Of a stretch of DNA of 33,040 nucleotides, positions 1 through 9,900 are shown in pieces. Numbering within the stretch: the first letter of the stretch is position 1; every line of letters begins with the position of its first letter. Both the position numbers and the translations under genes were made by a program. Under the pieces are notes generated by a model, which did no database searches, was not told where the DNA came from, and worked only from the letters and a program-made list of their open reading frames with translations. This DNA is from Lachnospiraceae bacterium (GTDB taxonomy: Bacteria > Bacillota > Clostridia > Lachnospirales > Lachnospiraceae). The DNA lies in contig JAQYBF010000114.1 in the NCBI GenBank assembly GCA_029338875.1, positions 1 through 33,040 on the forward strand. Reading direction: 5' to 3'.

Positions 1-11
1 ATAATATTGCT

Positions 12-45
12 GAAAAACAAGTCCCGGTGCAGATCGCACCGGGAC
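12..45 (-). terminator. Rho-independent terminator of the HD-domain gene
   Basis: Perfect 10-bp stem GTCCCGGTGC-AGATC-GCACCGGGAC (21-45). On the minus strand it is followed by TTGTTTTTC and lies just downstream of the minus-strand ORF ending at 112. Confidence 0.85.
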
Positions 46-111
46 TGTTTATGTCAGAGAATCATGACATCTTTGTATCGGAACTCGAATCACATCTGCT
101 GTCTCAGGAGT

Positions 112-975
112 TTACCGGATTCGCTCGTCCATATACTTCCGGATTTCATCTTCGATTTCCAAAAGTTTTTCTTCTGTCTTCGGATTCTCGGATGTGGTCT
201 GAAGCATCTGATTCAGATAACCCTGTTCTTTGGATATGACAATGCTTTCCCGGTAAACCAGACCATAGACCAGAGCAAAATGCGATACGATTTTATCGAT
301 GGCGGTAAGTCCCGGTCTTCGTAGAACATTCTGATGAGCCATGACGCTTTGAAAGACTTCATCAGAGAGATCGGATGTCAGGAATTCTTCCTCTGTCAGG
401 TCGTAGATTTCCGTCCGGGGTGTTTCCACATTGACACGGAAAATGTCGATTTTATCGGCATCTCTTAAAATATCGCAGTAGGTCTGCTCCCGTTCGGTCA
501 GATCCTTCGGAAGCCGGAAGACATTGTGAAGGCGGATGGCCTTCTCGATCAGCGGATCTTCGGAAGAATCATCGATGAAGCTTCGAATCAGAGGAGCCTG
601 CTTCGAAGACGCATCATCCGGGAGGCAGCCTATCGGGCGATTGCTTTCTCTGTCCTTTTTGTCATCGGCCTTGAAATGATCCTTTCCGAAAAGGATATCA
701 GCGCTCAGCATGGCATGGTTTACGGAAATGCCGTCGGTAAAAGTATGATACTGACGCAGCTGTTCAAAGCGGCCGATATCATGAAGCATGCCGAGAAGCC
801 AGGCCAGGTCGCGGTCCGGTCTCTCAAGGCCGATACTTTCAGCGATCCGGTCTGCATTTTCTGCCACATGATAGGTGTGAACTGCTTTCAGATGGATCTT
901 TACATCAGACAGATCATAGTTATTTGCGTAATCCGAAAAAACTTTTTCGACTCTCTTTCGATCAAGGCTGAACAT
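112..975 (-). CDS. HD domain-containing protein (predicted phosphohydrolase)
   Basis: 287-aa ORF with HTYHVAENADRIA...LAWLLGMLHDIGRFEQLRQYHTF...NHA...LRDADKIDIFR, an HD-type metal-binding pattern. SD AAAGGAG lies upstream of the ATG on the minus strand. Confidence 0.85.
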   Translation of the reverse strand: MFSLDRKRVEKVFSDYANNYDLSDVKIHLKAVHTYHVAENADRIAESIGLERPDRDLAWLLGMLHDIGRFEQLRQYHTFTDGISVNHAMLSADILFGKDHFKADDKKDRESNRPIGCLPDDASSKQAPLIRSFIDDSSEDPLIEKAIRLHNVFRLPKDLTEREQTYCDILRDADKIDIFRVNVETPRTEIYDLTEEEFLTSDLSDEVFQSVMAHQNVLRRPGLTAIDKIVSHFALVYGLVYRESIVISKEQGYLNQMLQTTSENPKTEEKLLEIEDEIRKYMDERIR

Positions 976-1174
976 AACGTTACTCCTTTGTGATGGACAG
1001 TTCCCTATAATAAAGCTGTGGGTGTCATAAGTAGAATAGCTGGATCGCCTGACATGTATGAGCTCTGACGGTCCTATTATTTATGATATCTTTTCCCCAA
1101 TGTAAAATAAAGCCCGGGTTGGCCGGGGCGGAAAGCTATATGCAAAAGGTGTTTTTTCGGGTACAATATATTAT

Positions 1175-1375
1175 GCCATGAAGGAAGCAGTAAAGGACCT
1201 GGTTCCCTTCCGGGGATAAGCCTTAAAGCTAGTTCTTTGTGAATAAAATGCTGCAGGAGTCCATCGGGCTATGCCCGCATGGGCTCTTGTATGGTCCGGG
1301 AAAGGAAGGCCTGCGCGAGTCAGGCGGTTTGATTGCAAAACCGGACAGGTCTGTCAGGAAATTAGTTTGAATCAG
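1175..1375 (+). ncRNA. Candidate structured RNA (class not assigned) or long structured 5' leader of the FAD-oxidoreductase gene
   Basis: Intergenic. Possible -10 TACAAT at 1162-1167. Multi-helix layout: closing stem GGACCTG(1195-1201)/CAGGTCT(1346-1352); long hairpin CAGGAGTCCATCGGGC-TAT-GCCCGCATGGGCTCTTG (1254-1289); GCCTG/CAGGC (1309-1325); CGGTTT/AAACCG (1325-1343); local hairpin GGTTCCC-TTCC-GGGGATAAGCC (1201-1222). Confidence 0.55.
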
Positions 1376-1394
1376 TTATTTTACAGGAGTAAAC

Positions 1395-2879
1395 ATGGAA
1401 TTCGAAGACAAGAAATATGATGTCATTATTATCGGCGCCGGTCCCGGCGGAATCTATGCAGCCTATGAGCTTTTACAGAAGGCCCCCATGCTTTCGGTCG
1501 GCCTTTTCGAAGAGGGCATGCCCCTCGAGAAGCGCCATTGTCCCATCGACGGAAAGAAGATCAAGTCCTGCATCCACTGCAAGACCTGTTCCATTATGAA
1601 CGGCTTCGGCGGAGCGGGCGCCTTTTCCGATGGAAAATACAATATTACCAACGACTTCGGCGGCACCCTCTATGAATATCTGGGCCGGGAGAAGACCATC
1701 GAACTCATGAAGTATGTCGATTCGATCAATATGGCAAACGGCGGCGAGGGAACCCATCTTTATTCCACGGCCGGCTCCCATTTCAAGACCCTCTGCATGC
1801 AGAATGGCCTCCAGCTTCTGGATGCTTCGGTCCGTCACCTGGGGACCGACAAGAACTATGTCGTTCTCGAGCATCTCTTCGCATTGCTCAAGGACCATGT
1901 AGACTTCCATTTCAACACGCCGGTCGAGCGAATCGAGGCCATTCCGGCAGAAGGAGCGGCTTCTTCGAGCGAAGCTTCGATGGATGCTTCGATGGATGTT
2001 TCTGCGGATTCTTCTTCGAAAGATAGGGCGTCGGCCTACCTTTACCGGGTTCATACCGAGAAGGGTACAGCAGTTGCAAAGACCTGCATCGTCTCGGTGG
2101 GCCGGTCCGGCTCCAAGTGGATGGAGTCTGTCTGTAAGGATCTGAAGATCGAGACCAAGTCCAACCGGGTGGATCTGGGTGTCCGGGTCGAGCTTCCGGC
2201 TCCGATCTTCGAGCATCTGACCAGCGAGCTCTATGAGAGTAAGATTGTCTATAGGACCAAGAAATTCGAGGACCGGGTCCGGACCTTCTGCATGAATCCG
2301 AACGGCATCGTGGTCAATGAGAATACCAACGGCATCGTAACTGTCAATGGACATTCCTTCGAGGATCCGGCCAAGAAGACCGACAATACGAATTTCGCCC
2401 TCCTGGTTTCCAAGCACTTTTCCGAGCCCTTCCATGATTCGAACGGCTACGGCGAATCCATCGCCCGCCTGTCCAATATGTTAGGCGGCGGTGTCATCGT
2501 CCAGAGATTCGGAGACCTGGAGCGGGGCCGGCGGTCAACTGTGAAGCGGATCGAAGAGGGCATTGTCCGTCCGACACTGAAGGCGACGCCGGGCGACCTG
2601 TCCCTGGTCATCCCCAAGCGGATTCTCGACGGCATCATCGAAATGATCTATGCCCTGGACCGGATCGCTCCGGGAACGGCAGGAGACGATACCCTTCTCT
2701 ACGGAGTCGAGGTCAAGTTCTACAACATGGAAGTTCAGCTCAACAATCGTCTGGAGACCATCTATCCGGGGCTCTTCATGATCGGAGACGGCTCCGGCGT
2801 GACCCATTCCCTGTCTCATGCATCGGCCTCCGGAGTCTTTGTGGCGGATGAAATTGCAGAAGCATATGATGCCAACTAA
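1395..2879 (+). CDS. NAD(P)/FAD-dependent oxidoreductase (FAD-dependent dehydrogenase, COG2509-like)
   Basis: N-terminal dinucleotide-binding motif DVIIIGAGPGGIYAAYEL; CPIDGKKIKSCIHCKTCSIMNGFGGAGAFSDGKYN; C-terminal GLFMIGDGSGVTHSLSHASASGVFVADEIA. SD ACAGGAG upstream. Confidence 0.85.
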   Translation: MEFEDKKYDVIIIGAGPGGIYAAYELLQKAPMLSVGLFEEGMPLEKRHCPIDGKKIKSCIHCKTCSIMNGFGGAGAFSDGKYNITNDFGGTLYEYLGREKTIELMKYVDSINMANGGEGTHLYSTAGSHFKTLCMQNGLQLLDASVRHLGTDKNYVVLEHLFALLKDHVDFHFNTPVERIEAIPAEGAASSSEASMDASMDVSADSSSKDRASAYLYRVHTEKGTAVAKTCIVSVGRSGSKWMESVCKDLKIETKSNRVDLGVRVELPAPIFEHLTSELYESKIVYRTKKFEDRVRTFCMNPNGIVVNENTNGIVTVNGHSFEDPAKKTDNTNFALLVSKHFSEPFHDSNGYGESIARLSNMLGGGVIVQRFGDLERGRRSTVKRIEEGIVRPTLKATPGDLSLVIPKRILDGIIEMIYALDRIAPGTAGDDTLLYGVEVKFYNMEVQLNNRLETIYPGLFMIGDGSGVTHSLSHASASGVFVADEIAEAYDAN

Positions 2880-4362
2880 AACCTATATCGCAATCGATCT
2901 CAAGTCCTTCTATGCCTCGGTCGCCTGCCGGGATCTGGGCCTGGATCCCCTGACCACCAACCTGGTTGTGGCCGATCCGACAAGGACCGAGAAAACCATC
3001 TGTCTGGCCGTATCGCCTTCGCTCAAGGCCTACGGCATTCCCGGCCGGGCCCGGCTCTTTGAAGTGAACCAGGTGGTCGACCGGATCAATGCCGGCCATC
3101 CTGATAAGCCTCTGACCTTCCGGATTGCTCCGCCTCATATGGCCCGCTATATGGAGGTCAGCCGGCAGATTTACGGGATCTATCTCCGCTTTGTGGCGTC
3201 CGAGGACATCCAGGTCTATTCGGTGGACGAAGTCTTCATGGATGTGACCGGCTACCTCCACAGCTTTCACGGAAGTCCTCATGAAATGGCCATGACCATG
3301 ATTCATGAGGTCTTAAAGGAGACCGGAATTACGGCAACCGCCGGGATCGGGCCCAATCTCTACCTGGCCAAGATTGCCATGGATGTCATGGCCAAGCACA
3401 TACCTCCCGATCAGGACGGGGTCAGGATTTCGGAGCTTACGGTCAGATCCTACCGGGAAAAGCTCTGGGATCACAGGCCTCTGACGGATTTCTGGCGGCT
3501 GGGCCCGGGCATAGCCCGAAGACTGGAAAAGAACGGCATGCACACCATGGGCGAGGTGGCCCTCATGGCACTCCGGAATGAGGACTGGTTCTATCAGGAG
3601 TTCGGTGTCAATGCGGAATTCCTGATCGATCATGCTTTTGGCTTCGAGCCCTGCACCATCAAGGATATCAAGAACTGTCATCCCATGGTAAAGTCCGTTT
3701 CCCAGGGCCAGGTTCTGGCCATGCCCTATCATTTTGACAAGGCCCGCCTGGTCGTCCGGGAGATGGCGGAGACCCTGGCCCTGGACCTGGTAAGGAAGCA
3801 CTTTCTGGCCGGCGGCATTGTCCTGACGGTTGGCTATGATATCGAAAATCTGACGGATCCTCTGCGGAGGAAGAACTATCACGGTCCGATTGTTACGGAC
3901 CGTTACGGGCGGAGAATCCCCAAGTCCGCCCACGGAACCGAAAGGCTGGAAACTCTAACCAGCTCCAACCGGGAGATCGTCGAGGCCACGGTCCGTCTTT
4001 TCGACCGGATCGTGGATCCGAGCCTTCTGGTCCGCCGTATGTATGTCGTCGCTGACCGGATCCGGCCGGAAGGCGGAAGTAAAGCCGGGCTGGAGGAGGC
4101 AGTGACCGCAGGGGATTCCAGGACGATCGAGGGCCAGCTCTCCTTCTTTGATCTCTTAGAGGAAGAGCAGGAGAAGAAGGCCAGAAAGAAGGAAATCGAA
4201 CAGAAGAAGGCCCGCGAGCGTTCCAGGGACCACAAGGCCCAGGAAGCCATCTTAAAACTTCAGAAGAAATACGGGAAGAATGTGGTCATGAAGGGCATGG
4301 ACCTAGAAGAGGGCGCTACCCAGCGGGACCGGAACGGATCGATCGGAGGTCACAAGGCCTGA
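2866..4362 (+). CDS. Y-family DNA polymerase (UmuC/DinB-like)
   Basis: ORF open from 2818; likely start ATG 2866 or 2869, overlapping the upstream stop. YIAIDLKSFYASVACRD (catalytic Asp, steric-gate aromatic), VYSVDEVFMDVTGY (catalytic DE), QLSFFD (beta-clamp-binding-like motif), C-terminal RNGSIGGHKA. Confidence 0.88.
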   Translation: MMPTKTYIAIDLKSFYASVACRDLGLDPLTTNLVVADPTRTEKTICLAVSPSLKAYGIPGRARLFEVNQVVDRINAGHPDKPLTFRIAPPHMARYMEVSRQIYGIYLRFVASEDIQVYSVDEVFMDVTGYLHSFHGSPHEMAMTMIHEVLKETGITATAGIGPNLYLAKIAMDVMAKHIPPDQDGVRISELTVRSYREKLWDHRPLTDFWRLGPGIARRLEKNGMHTMGEVALMALRNEDWFYQEFGVNAEFLIDHAFGFEPCTIKDIKNCHPMVKSVSQGQVLAMPYHFDKARLVVREMAETLALDLVRKHFLAGGIVLTVGYDIENLTDPLRRKNYHGPIVTDRYGRRIPKSAHGTERLETLTSSNREIVEATVRLFDRIVDPSLLVRRMYVVADRIRPEGGSKAGLEEAVTAGDSRTIEGQLSFFDLLEEEQEKKARKKEIEQKKARERSRDHKAQEAILKLQKKYGKNVVMKGMDLEEGATQRDRNGSIGGHKA

Positions 4363-4392
4363 TCGGAAGTCTGCAGACGGAGGAGAAAGAAT

Positions 4393-4449
4393 ATGGCCTG
4401 GCCTTTTACGAAGAAGGATCGAAAGCAAAGGAGACTTTACCGGGAATGA
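4393..4449 (+). CDS. Putative 18-aa basic small ORF (MAWPFTKKDRKQRRLYRE)
   Basis: Read directly: atg gcc tgg cct ttt acg aag aag gat cga aag caa agg aga ctt tac cgg gaa tga. Good SD GGAGGAG (about 4379-4385) and an ATGA overlap with the next gene start (4446). Below the length cut-off of the ORF track. Confidence 0.5.
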   Translation: MAWPFTKKDRKQRRLYRE

Positions 4450-4868
4450 AGGAAGAAATAAAAGAGATTCTCGATTACGACTGGACCGGCCCGAGGAAGC
4501 ATCCCCACCTGTCCATGGACAAGCGGGCGGCCCAGTTCAACCCTTTTGCGGCTCTGACCGGCTACGGCGATGAGATCCGGGAGGAAGGCCGCTTTACCGA
4601 GGAGAAGCCGGAGCTGACCGAGGACCAGAAACGGCAGATTGACCTTCGCCTGCAGGAGTTGAGAGACAAGCCCGGTGTCCGACTTCGTGTGAAAAGCTTC
4701 CGCGGGGACCTGAGAAAAAAGGGCGGACTGGTCCAGACCATAAGCGGAAGCCTGTCCGCCATAAGTCCTCAGGCCGCTTGCGATCGGGGACACATGGATC
4801 TTATTGTCGAAAATGTCGGGACGGTCTCCATTTCACTGGATGACATCCTGGATTTGGAGGAAATCTGA
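4446..4868 (+). CDS. YolD-like family protein
   Basis: 140-aa ORF with HPHLSMDKRAAQFNPFAALTGYGDEI, the characteristic YolD-like N-terminal motif, downstream of a Y-family polymerase as is common in Firmicutes. Confidence 0.8.
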   Translation: MKEEIKEILDYDWTGPRKHPHLSMDKRAAQFNPFAALTGYGDEIREEGRFTEEKPELTEDQKRQIDLRLQELRDKPGVRLRVKSFRGDLRKKGGLVQTISGSLSAISPQAACDRGHMDLIVENVGTVSISLDDILDLEEI

Positions 4869-5608
4869 TGCGGCTGGACAAATACCTTTCTGATATGAAT
4901 CTGGACAGCAGAAGCAATTTGAAGAAGGCCATCCGAAAAGGCAGTGTCACGGTGGACGGACAGATGGTCCGGGATCCGGCCATGGCTGTGCCCGACGGGG
5001 CAGAGGTGACTTACTGCGGAAGGCCGGTAAGGCACGAGACCTTCCAGTACTACATGCTGAACAAGCCGGCCGGCGTCCTGTCGGCGACCTCTGACCGCCG
5101 GCAGAAGACGGTTCTGGATCTCCTTCCCGGAGAGCGGCGGACGGATCTCTTTCCGGTCGGCCGCCTGGACAAGGACACGACCGGCCTCCTTCTGATCACA
5201 AATGACGGGGATATGGCCCACCGCCTTTTGGCCCCCAAAAGCCATGTGGACAAGGTCTACGAGGCCCTGATCCTGGGCAGGGTCGGATCCCGTGAGATTG
5301 AAGCCTTCCGAAGCGGTCTGGTCGTGGACGAGACCTTTACTGCGGCACCGGCAGGACTTCAGGTCCTCTCGCATCCTGAGGATCCGGAAGAGGAGGGCAG
5401 GGATCTAAGCCTGGTCCGCATTACCATTCACGAGGGCAAATTCCATCAGATCAAGCGGATGTTTCTGGCTGTCGGCATGGAGGTTCTGACCTTAAAGAGA
5501 CTTTCCATGGGAAGCCTGCTTCTCGATCCGGATCTATCGGAGGGAGAATGCCGGAGACTGACCCAAGAAGAGTTGGATGCTCTTGAAAATCTTATAATGA
5601 AAAATTAG
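4868..5608 (+). CDS. Pseudouridine synthase, RsuA/RluB family (S4 domain plus catalytic domain)
   Basis: MRLDKYLSDMNLDSRSNLKKAIRKGSVTVDG (S4); YYMLNKPAGVLSAT; FPVGRLDKDTTGLLLITNDGDMAHRLL (catalytic Asp motif); EGKFHQIKRMF. Overlaps the upstream stop (TGATG). Confidence 0.92.
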   Translation: MRLDKYLSDMNLDSRSNLKKAIRKGSVTVDGQMVRDPAMAVPDGAEVTYCGRPVRHETFQYYMLNKPAGVLSATSDRRQKTVLDLLPGERRTDLFPVGRLDKDTTGLLLITNDGDMAHRLLAPKSHVDKVYEALILGRVGSREIEAFRSGLVVDETFTAAPAGLQVLSHPEDPEEEGRDLSLVRITIHEGKFHQIKRMFLAVGMEVLTLKRLSMGSLLLDPDLSEGECRRLTQEELDALENLIMKN

Positions 5609-5652
5609 AATAAATATAATACCAAAGCGGAAAGTGTATCAGGAGGTTTTGC

Positions 5653-6951
5653 ATGGACGGATGGAAGGAAAATGATGTCTCCGGGACCAATGATTTCAGG
5701 GAAGAATCCGCTCTGACCGCGGATCCGGACGGCCGCTCAGAGGATCCCGACCGGGCCGAAAAGAAGGAAGGCATGGCAGCTTCTCCTGCAGACAATCGGG
5801 ATTTTCTTCTGGAATATCTGGATAACCGGATTCGTACCTCTTTAAATTCCCTTCTCGGCATCACGCGGGACGGCAGAGAGGATAACATCCGAAACGGCGG
5901 TTCCGAAGAGGTGGATCAGCTCCTGAGCCGGATCTCTCTTCTCGGCATGGAATTAAAGGATTCGGCCGCCGGCATTCTGGACCTCTATAAGATGGGCCTG
6001 AAGGAACCGGAGCTTTCTAACGAGACCGTCCAGCTGGATGTCCTTATCGACCGGGCTCTGGATCAGATGCGGCAGGAAAGCCTGGACCGCCATGTCATTT
6101 TAAGGAAGAATCTGGCGGAAGCCTCGGGCGCCCTGGTCCGGACCGATAAGAAGCACTTCTTCCGTCTCATCCTTTCCCTCCTGCAGACAGCGGTTCGCTT
6201 TTCCGCCCAGAACAGCACGGTAACGCTTCAGATTCAGAGACAGGGCAGGGAAGGCAGACGGATTCAGTACGAGTTTTCCGCTGAGCTTACGGATTCCCGC
6301 CTGAATCAGGACCATTTCTTCGAAATGAAGACCCTCTACCAGATGATCCGCCAGCGGGGCCTTGGTTTTATGCCGGTCGGCCTGGATGATACCTCGGTTG
6401 GTCTCCTTCTCCTCTTTGCCTATGCCGAGCTTCTCGGAATCAGCGATGTCCGCTTCCGTATGATTGCAGGCGGCTGTGCCCTCTTTTTCACCGCCTCTCT
6501 GGAAGAGGGCGAGAGGGAGAAGGTCGTCGCAAGCTGGGGCAGCACACCGGATCTGGCCGGCAAGTGGATTCTTGTGGCAGAGGATAACAAGATCAATCAG
6601 GAAGTGATCTCCCGGATTCTAACAAGCTACGGCATGTGCGTAATTCTGGCCGGAGACGGTCAGGAGACCCTGGAGGCCTTCCGGGGAAATGAAGACCGGA
6701 TCGATCTCATTCTCATGGATGTCGTCATGCTTAACATGAACGGACTGGAAACCACCCGGCAGATCCGTTCCCTTCCGTCGGAACAGGCCAAATCCGTTCC
6801 GGTCATCGCCATTACGGCGGATACCCTCCGGAGAGATCTTCCGGCCGAGCTTAAGGAAAACGGCATCAATTCTTATTTATACAAACCGATCGAGCCGGAG
6901 GTTCTGATACGGGAAATTCGAAAATATCTTCGAAACGGCGACCGTTCTTAA
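5653..6951 (+). CDS. Degenerate histidine-kinase-like protein with C-terminal receiver (REC) domain
   Basis: N-terminal HisKA-like LDNRIRTSLNSLLG with Asn in place of the phospho-acceptor His; weak HATPase-like region; C-terminal REC WILVAEDNKINQEVISRIL...DLILMDVVMLNMNGLETTRQIR...VIAITAD...YLYKPI. SD AGGAGG. Confidence 0.8.
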   Translation: MDGWKENDVSGTNDFREESALTADPDGRSEDPDRAEKKEGMAASPADNRDFLLEYLDNRIRTSLNSLLGITRDGREDNIRNGGSEEVDQLLSRISLLGMELKDSAAGILDLYKMGLKEPELSNETVQLDVLIDRALDQMRQESLDRHVILRKNLAEASGALVRTDKKHFFRLILSLLQTAVRFSAQNSTVTLQIQRQGREGRRIQYEFSAELTDSRLNQDHFFEMKTLYQMIRQRGLGFMPVGLDDTSVGLLLLFAYAELLGISDVRFRMIAGGCALFFTASLEEGEREKVVASWGSTPDLAGKWILVAEDNKINQEVISRILTSYGMCVILAGDGQETLEAFRGNEDRIDLILMDVVMLNMNGLETTRQIRSLPSEQAKSVPVIAITADTLRRDLPAELKENGINSYLYKPIEPEVLIREIRKYLRNGDRS

Positions 6952-6964
6952 AGCAGGAGAGACT

Positions 6965-9900
6965 ATGGATCATATCAGGGATAAAAAGATCGAGTTCAGG
7001 GATTATGTAACCGGACTGAATAACCGGTCCTTTTTCCTGAACCTTCTGGATGAATGGGCCATAGGCGCCAGAGAAGAGAAGGACAGGGAAAAGACTGCGC
7101 TTCTCTATTTCAATATCTCCGGATTTAAACTTTATAATGAAGCCTTTGGAATGAAAGAGGGGGACCGCTGCATCAGAGACGTCGCAGTGGTCCTTTCTGA
7201 AATTTTCGGAAAAGACCGGACGGCCCATCTGTCGGCGGATCATTTTGCCAGTCTCTCCACTGAGATCGACCGGCTGGAAGAAAAAATCAGCCAGGCCCAC
7301 GACCGGGTCCTGCATTTAAGAGATAGTTTTTCTCTGAATCTGACCGTCGGCATCCTGATCGTTCCGAAAAACGAGCTCCAGGAGGGAAACCTGGATATGG
7401 CCAAGATGGCCTGCGACAGGCTGCGGAATGACAGCCTTCACTACTGCGAGTATTTTACCGACGAGCTCAGGCAAAGCCTGGAGAAGAAGCACTATATCCA
7501 GGAGAATATCGATGAGGCCATATCCCATTCCTATATCAAGGTCTACTATCAGCCGGTCATCCGGACTCTGAATGGCATGGTCTGCTCCATGGAGGCTCTG
7601 ACCCGCTGGGATGATCCCAAATACGGACTGATTTCACCGGCGGAGTTTGTTCCTCTTCTTGAGGAACGGCACCTGTCCTGGAAGCTGGACAGCTTTGTTG
7701 TGGACCAGGTCACCTCTATGCTGAAGGGCAGGAAAGAGAAGGAGCTTCCCATCGTTCCGGTTTCGGTCAATTTCTCCAGAAGAGACTTTGACATTATCGA
7801 TCCCTTCCAGCTGGTCAGCGGCATGGTGAAAAAGAAGGGACTTCATCCGGAATGGATCAGTGTGGAGCTTACAGAGTCTACGGCAATGGATGCTCCGGAT
7901 AAGATCCGGGATCAGATGAGCCGCTTTCACAATGCCGGCTTTGAGGTCTGGATGGATGATTTCGGCTCCGCCTTTTCTTCTCTCAATTCCCTGAAGGACT
8001 TTGATTTCGATGAGATCAAGCTGGACCGTGGCTTCCTTCTCAATGAGAATAAGAAGTCCTATGCCATTATCCAGGCGGTTATCCAGATGGCAAAGCAGCT
8101 GGGCGTTCATACTCTGGCGGAGGGCGTTGAGACCCGGGAACAGATGGATATGCTTCGGAATATGGGCTGTGAAAAGATTCAGGGTTATTACTATTCGAGA
8201 CCCCTGCCTCTGGACCAGCTCTTAAGCAAGCTGGAGAACAACCATCTGGTCTTCGAGACCCAGGCCCAGAAGGATTTCTATGATGAGGTCGGACAGACTG
8301 ACCTTTCGGCCCGGGAACCCAGAGCCATGGTCTATTTTGACGGGGAAGAGATTCAGATCCTCTATGAGAACAGGGCCTTTTGGAATCTCATGGTGGAAAA
8401 CGGCCTGGAAGGCCAGAATGGACTGGAGGATGCAGTCAATGCCGGACAGAGCTTCGGCTCCGAGAAACTTCTGAAGCTGATCCGGTCCGCAGTGAAAAGC
8501 AATGCGATCGAGACGGCCTATCTTTTCTATCATGGCCATTACTTAAGAATCCGGATGAAGAAGCTGGCCGACAGTGTCTCGGGCTCCATGCTTCTGACTG
8601 AATGCACCGATGCGACCAGAGAGGAAAGGGGCAATATCGTCCGCTTTGATCCCATGCTTCGAAGCCTGCTCCAGTCCTATGAGGAGATTTATCTCGTCGA
8701 TGCCGAAAAGCAGGAGATCCGGGTCCTTCAGTCCTCGGTGGACGGGGAGAATCCGGGCGATGTCTTTCTCGGGAAACGGATTCTCGAACTGATCTGGAAG
8801 CGGATCTATTTCAAGGACCAGGACCGATTCCGGGAAAACTCCGGCTATCTCTTTATCAATAATGAGATGAACCGGAGAAAGAAGGACAGCTACCATGCTC
8901 TCTACCGGATGGTTCAGAAGGACGGCTCGATCGAATGGATGGAATTTACCTGGGTCCGGGTTCCGGGAGAAACAAAGGGAACCTGCCTCTTCTGCATCAA
9001 GGCGGCTGCCATAGCGGATTCCGAAAATCCCAGGGACTTTGTCCGCCTCCTCTGGCAGGATGACTGGGGAAGCCTGTCGGAAAACGACAGGAAAATCGAT
9101 GACCGCCTGGAAGAGGAACACCTCCTCTTTACGGCCCTGATGGAGCAGTCGAGAATTCATTTCTTCTGGAAGGATCAGGACCGGAAATTCCTCGGGGCAT
9201 CCAGGTCCTTTTTAAATTTCTATGGTTTTGATTCGGAAAAGCAGATTCTCGGGAAGACTGATGAGGACATCGGCTGGCATATCGACGGAAGCCTCTTTAA
9301 GGAAGATGAAATCCGGGTCTTACGGCAGGGCTCTACGGTTTATTCCGTACCCGGTCAGAATGTCTTAAATGGAATAATAAGGAATATTCAGGCCACCAAA
9401 TTCCCTGTCTATAAGGACGGAAAGATTGTCGGTCTCATGGGCTATTTCATCGATGCCGACAAGCTTCTGCCCAGGGCCAAGGCGGCTGAGGCCGAGCTTA
9501 TGCGGGATCCCGTGACAGGCTTTCTGTCTGTTCAGGGCTTTCTGGCAGCCGTTTCCGCCTATGAGGATAATTATCAGAAGAACCGGGAAGACTACAGCCT
9601 GGGAATTCTTGTCTTCCCTTCCTATGACCGGATCTATGACTCCTTCGGCAGACTTTCGGCAGAGAATCTGATCCTTCGGATTTCGGATATCCTTCACTTG
9701 TCCTTCCAGGAGAACTGTACGGTCGCCCGGGTCCAGAAGGGGGCCTTTGCCATCTTAAGAAAGACGGCGCCCTCCCGAGCCAATTTCGATGAGCTTCTCA
9801 ATAAGAGCATTCAGGAGATCGAGCAGATTCATGAAATCGACGGTCATGCCATCCTTCCCAGGGTGGGATTCGGAAGCGCCAGCCGCGCGGAGACCTACTC

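Noticed and set aside
526-993. 155-aa plus-strand ORF antisense to the HD-domain gene
   Set aside because: The minus-strand frame has the HD motifs, an SD and a matching terminator; this one has none.
1473-2435. 320-aa minus-strand ORF antisense to the FAD-oxidoreductase
   Set aside because: The opposite strand encodes a clear flavoprotein with conserved motifs; the antisense frame has no recognisable motif or SD and reflects codon-bias-driven open frames.
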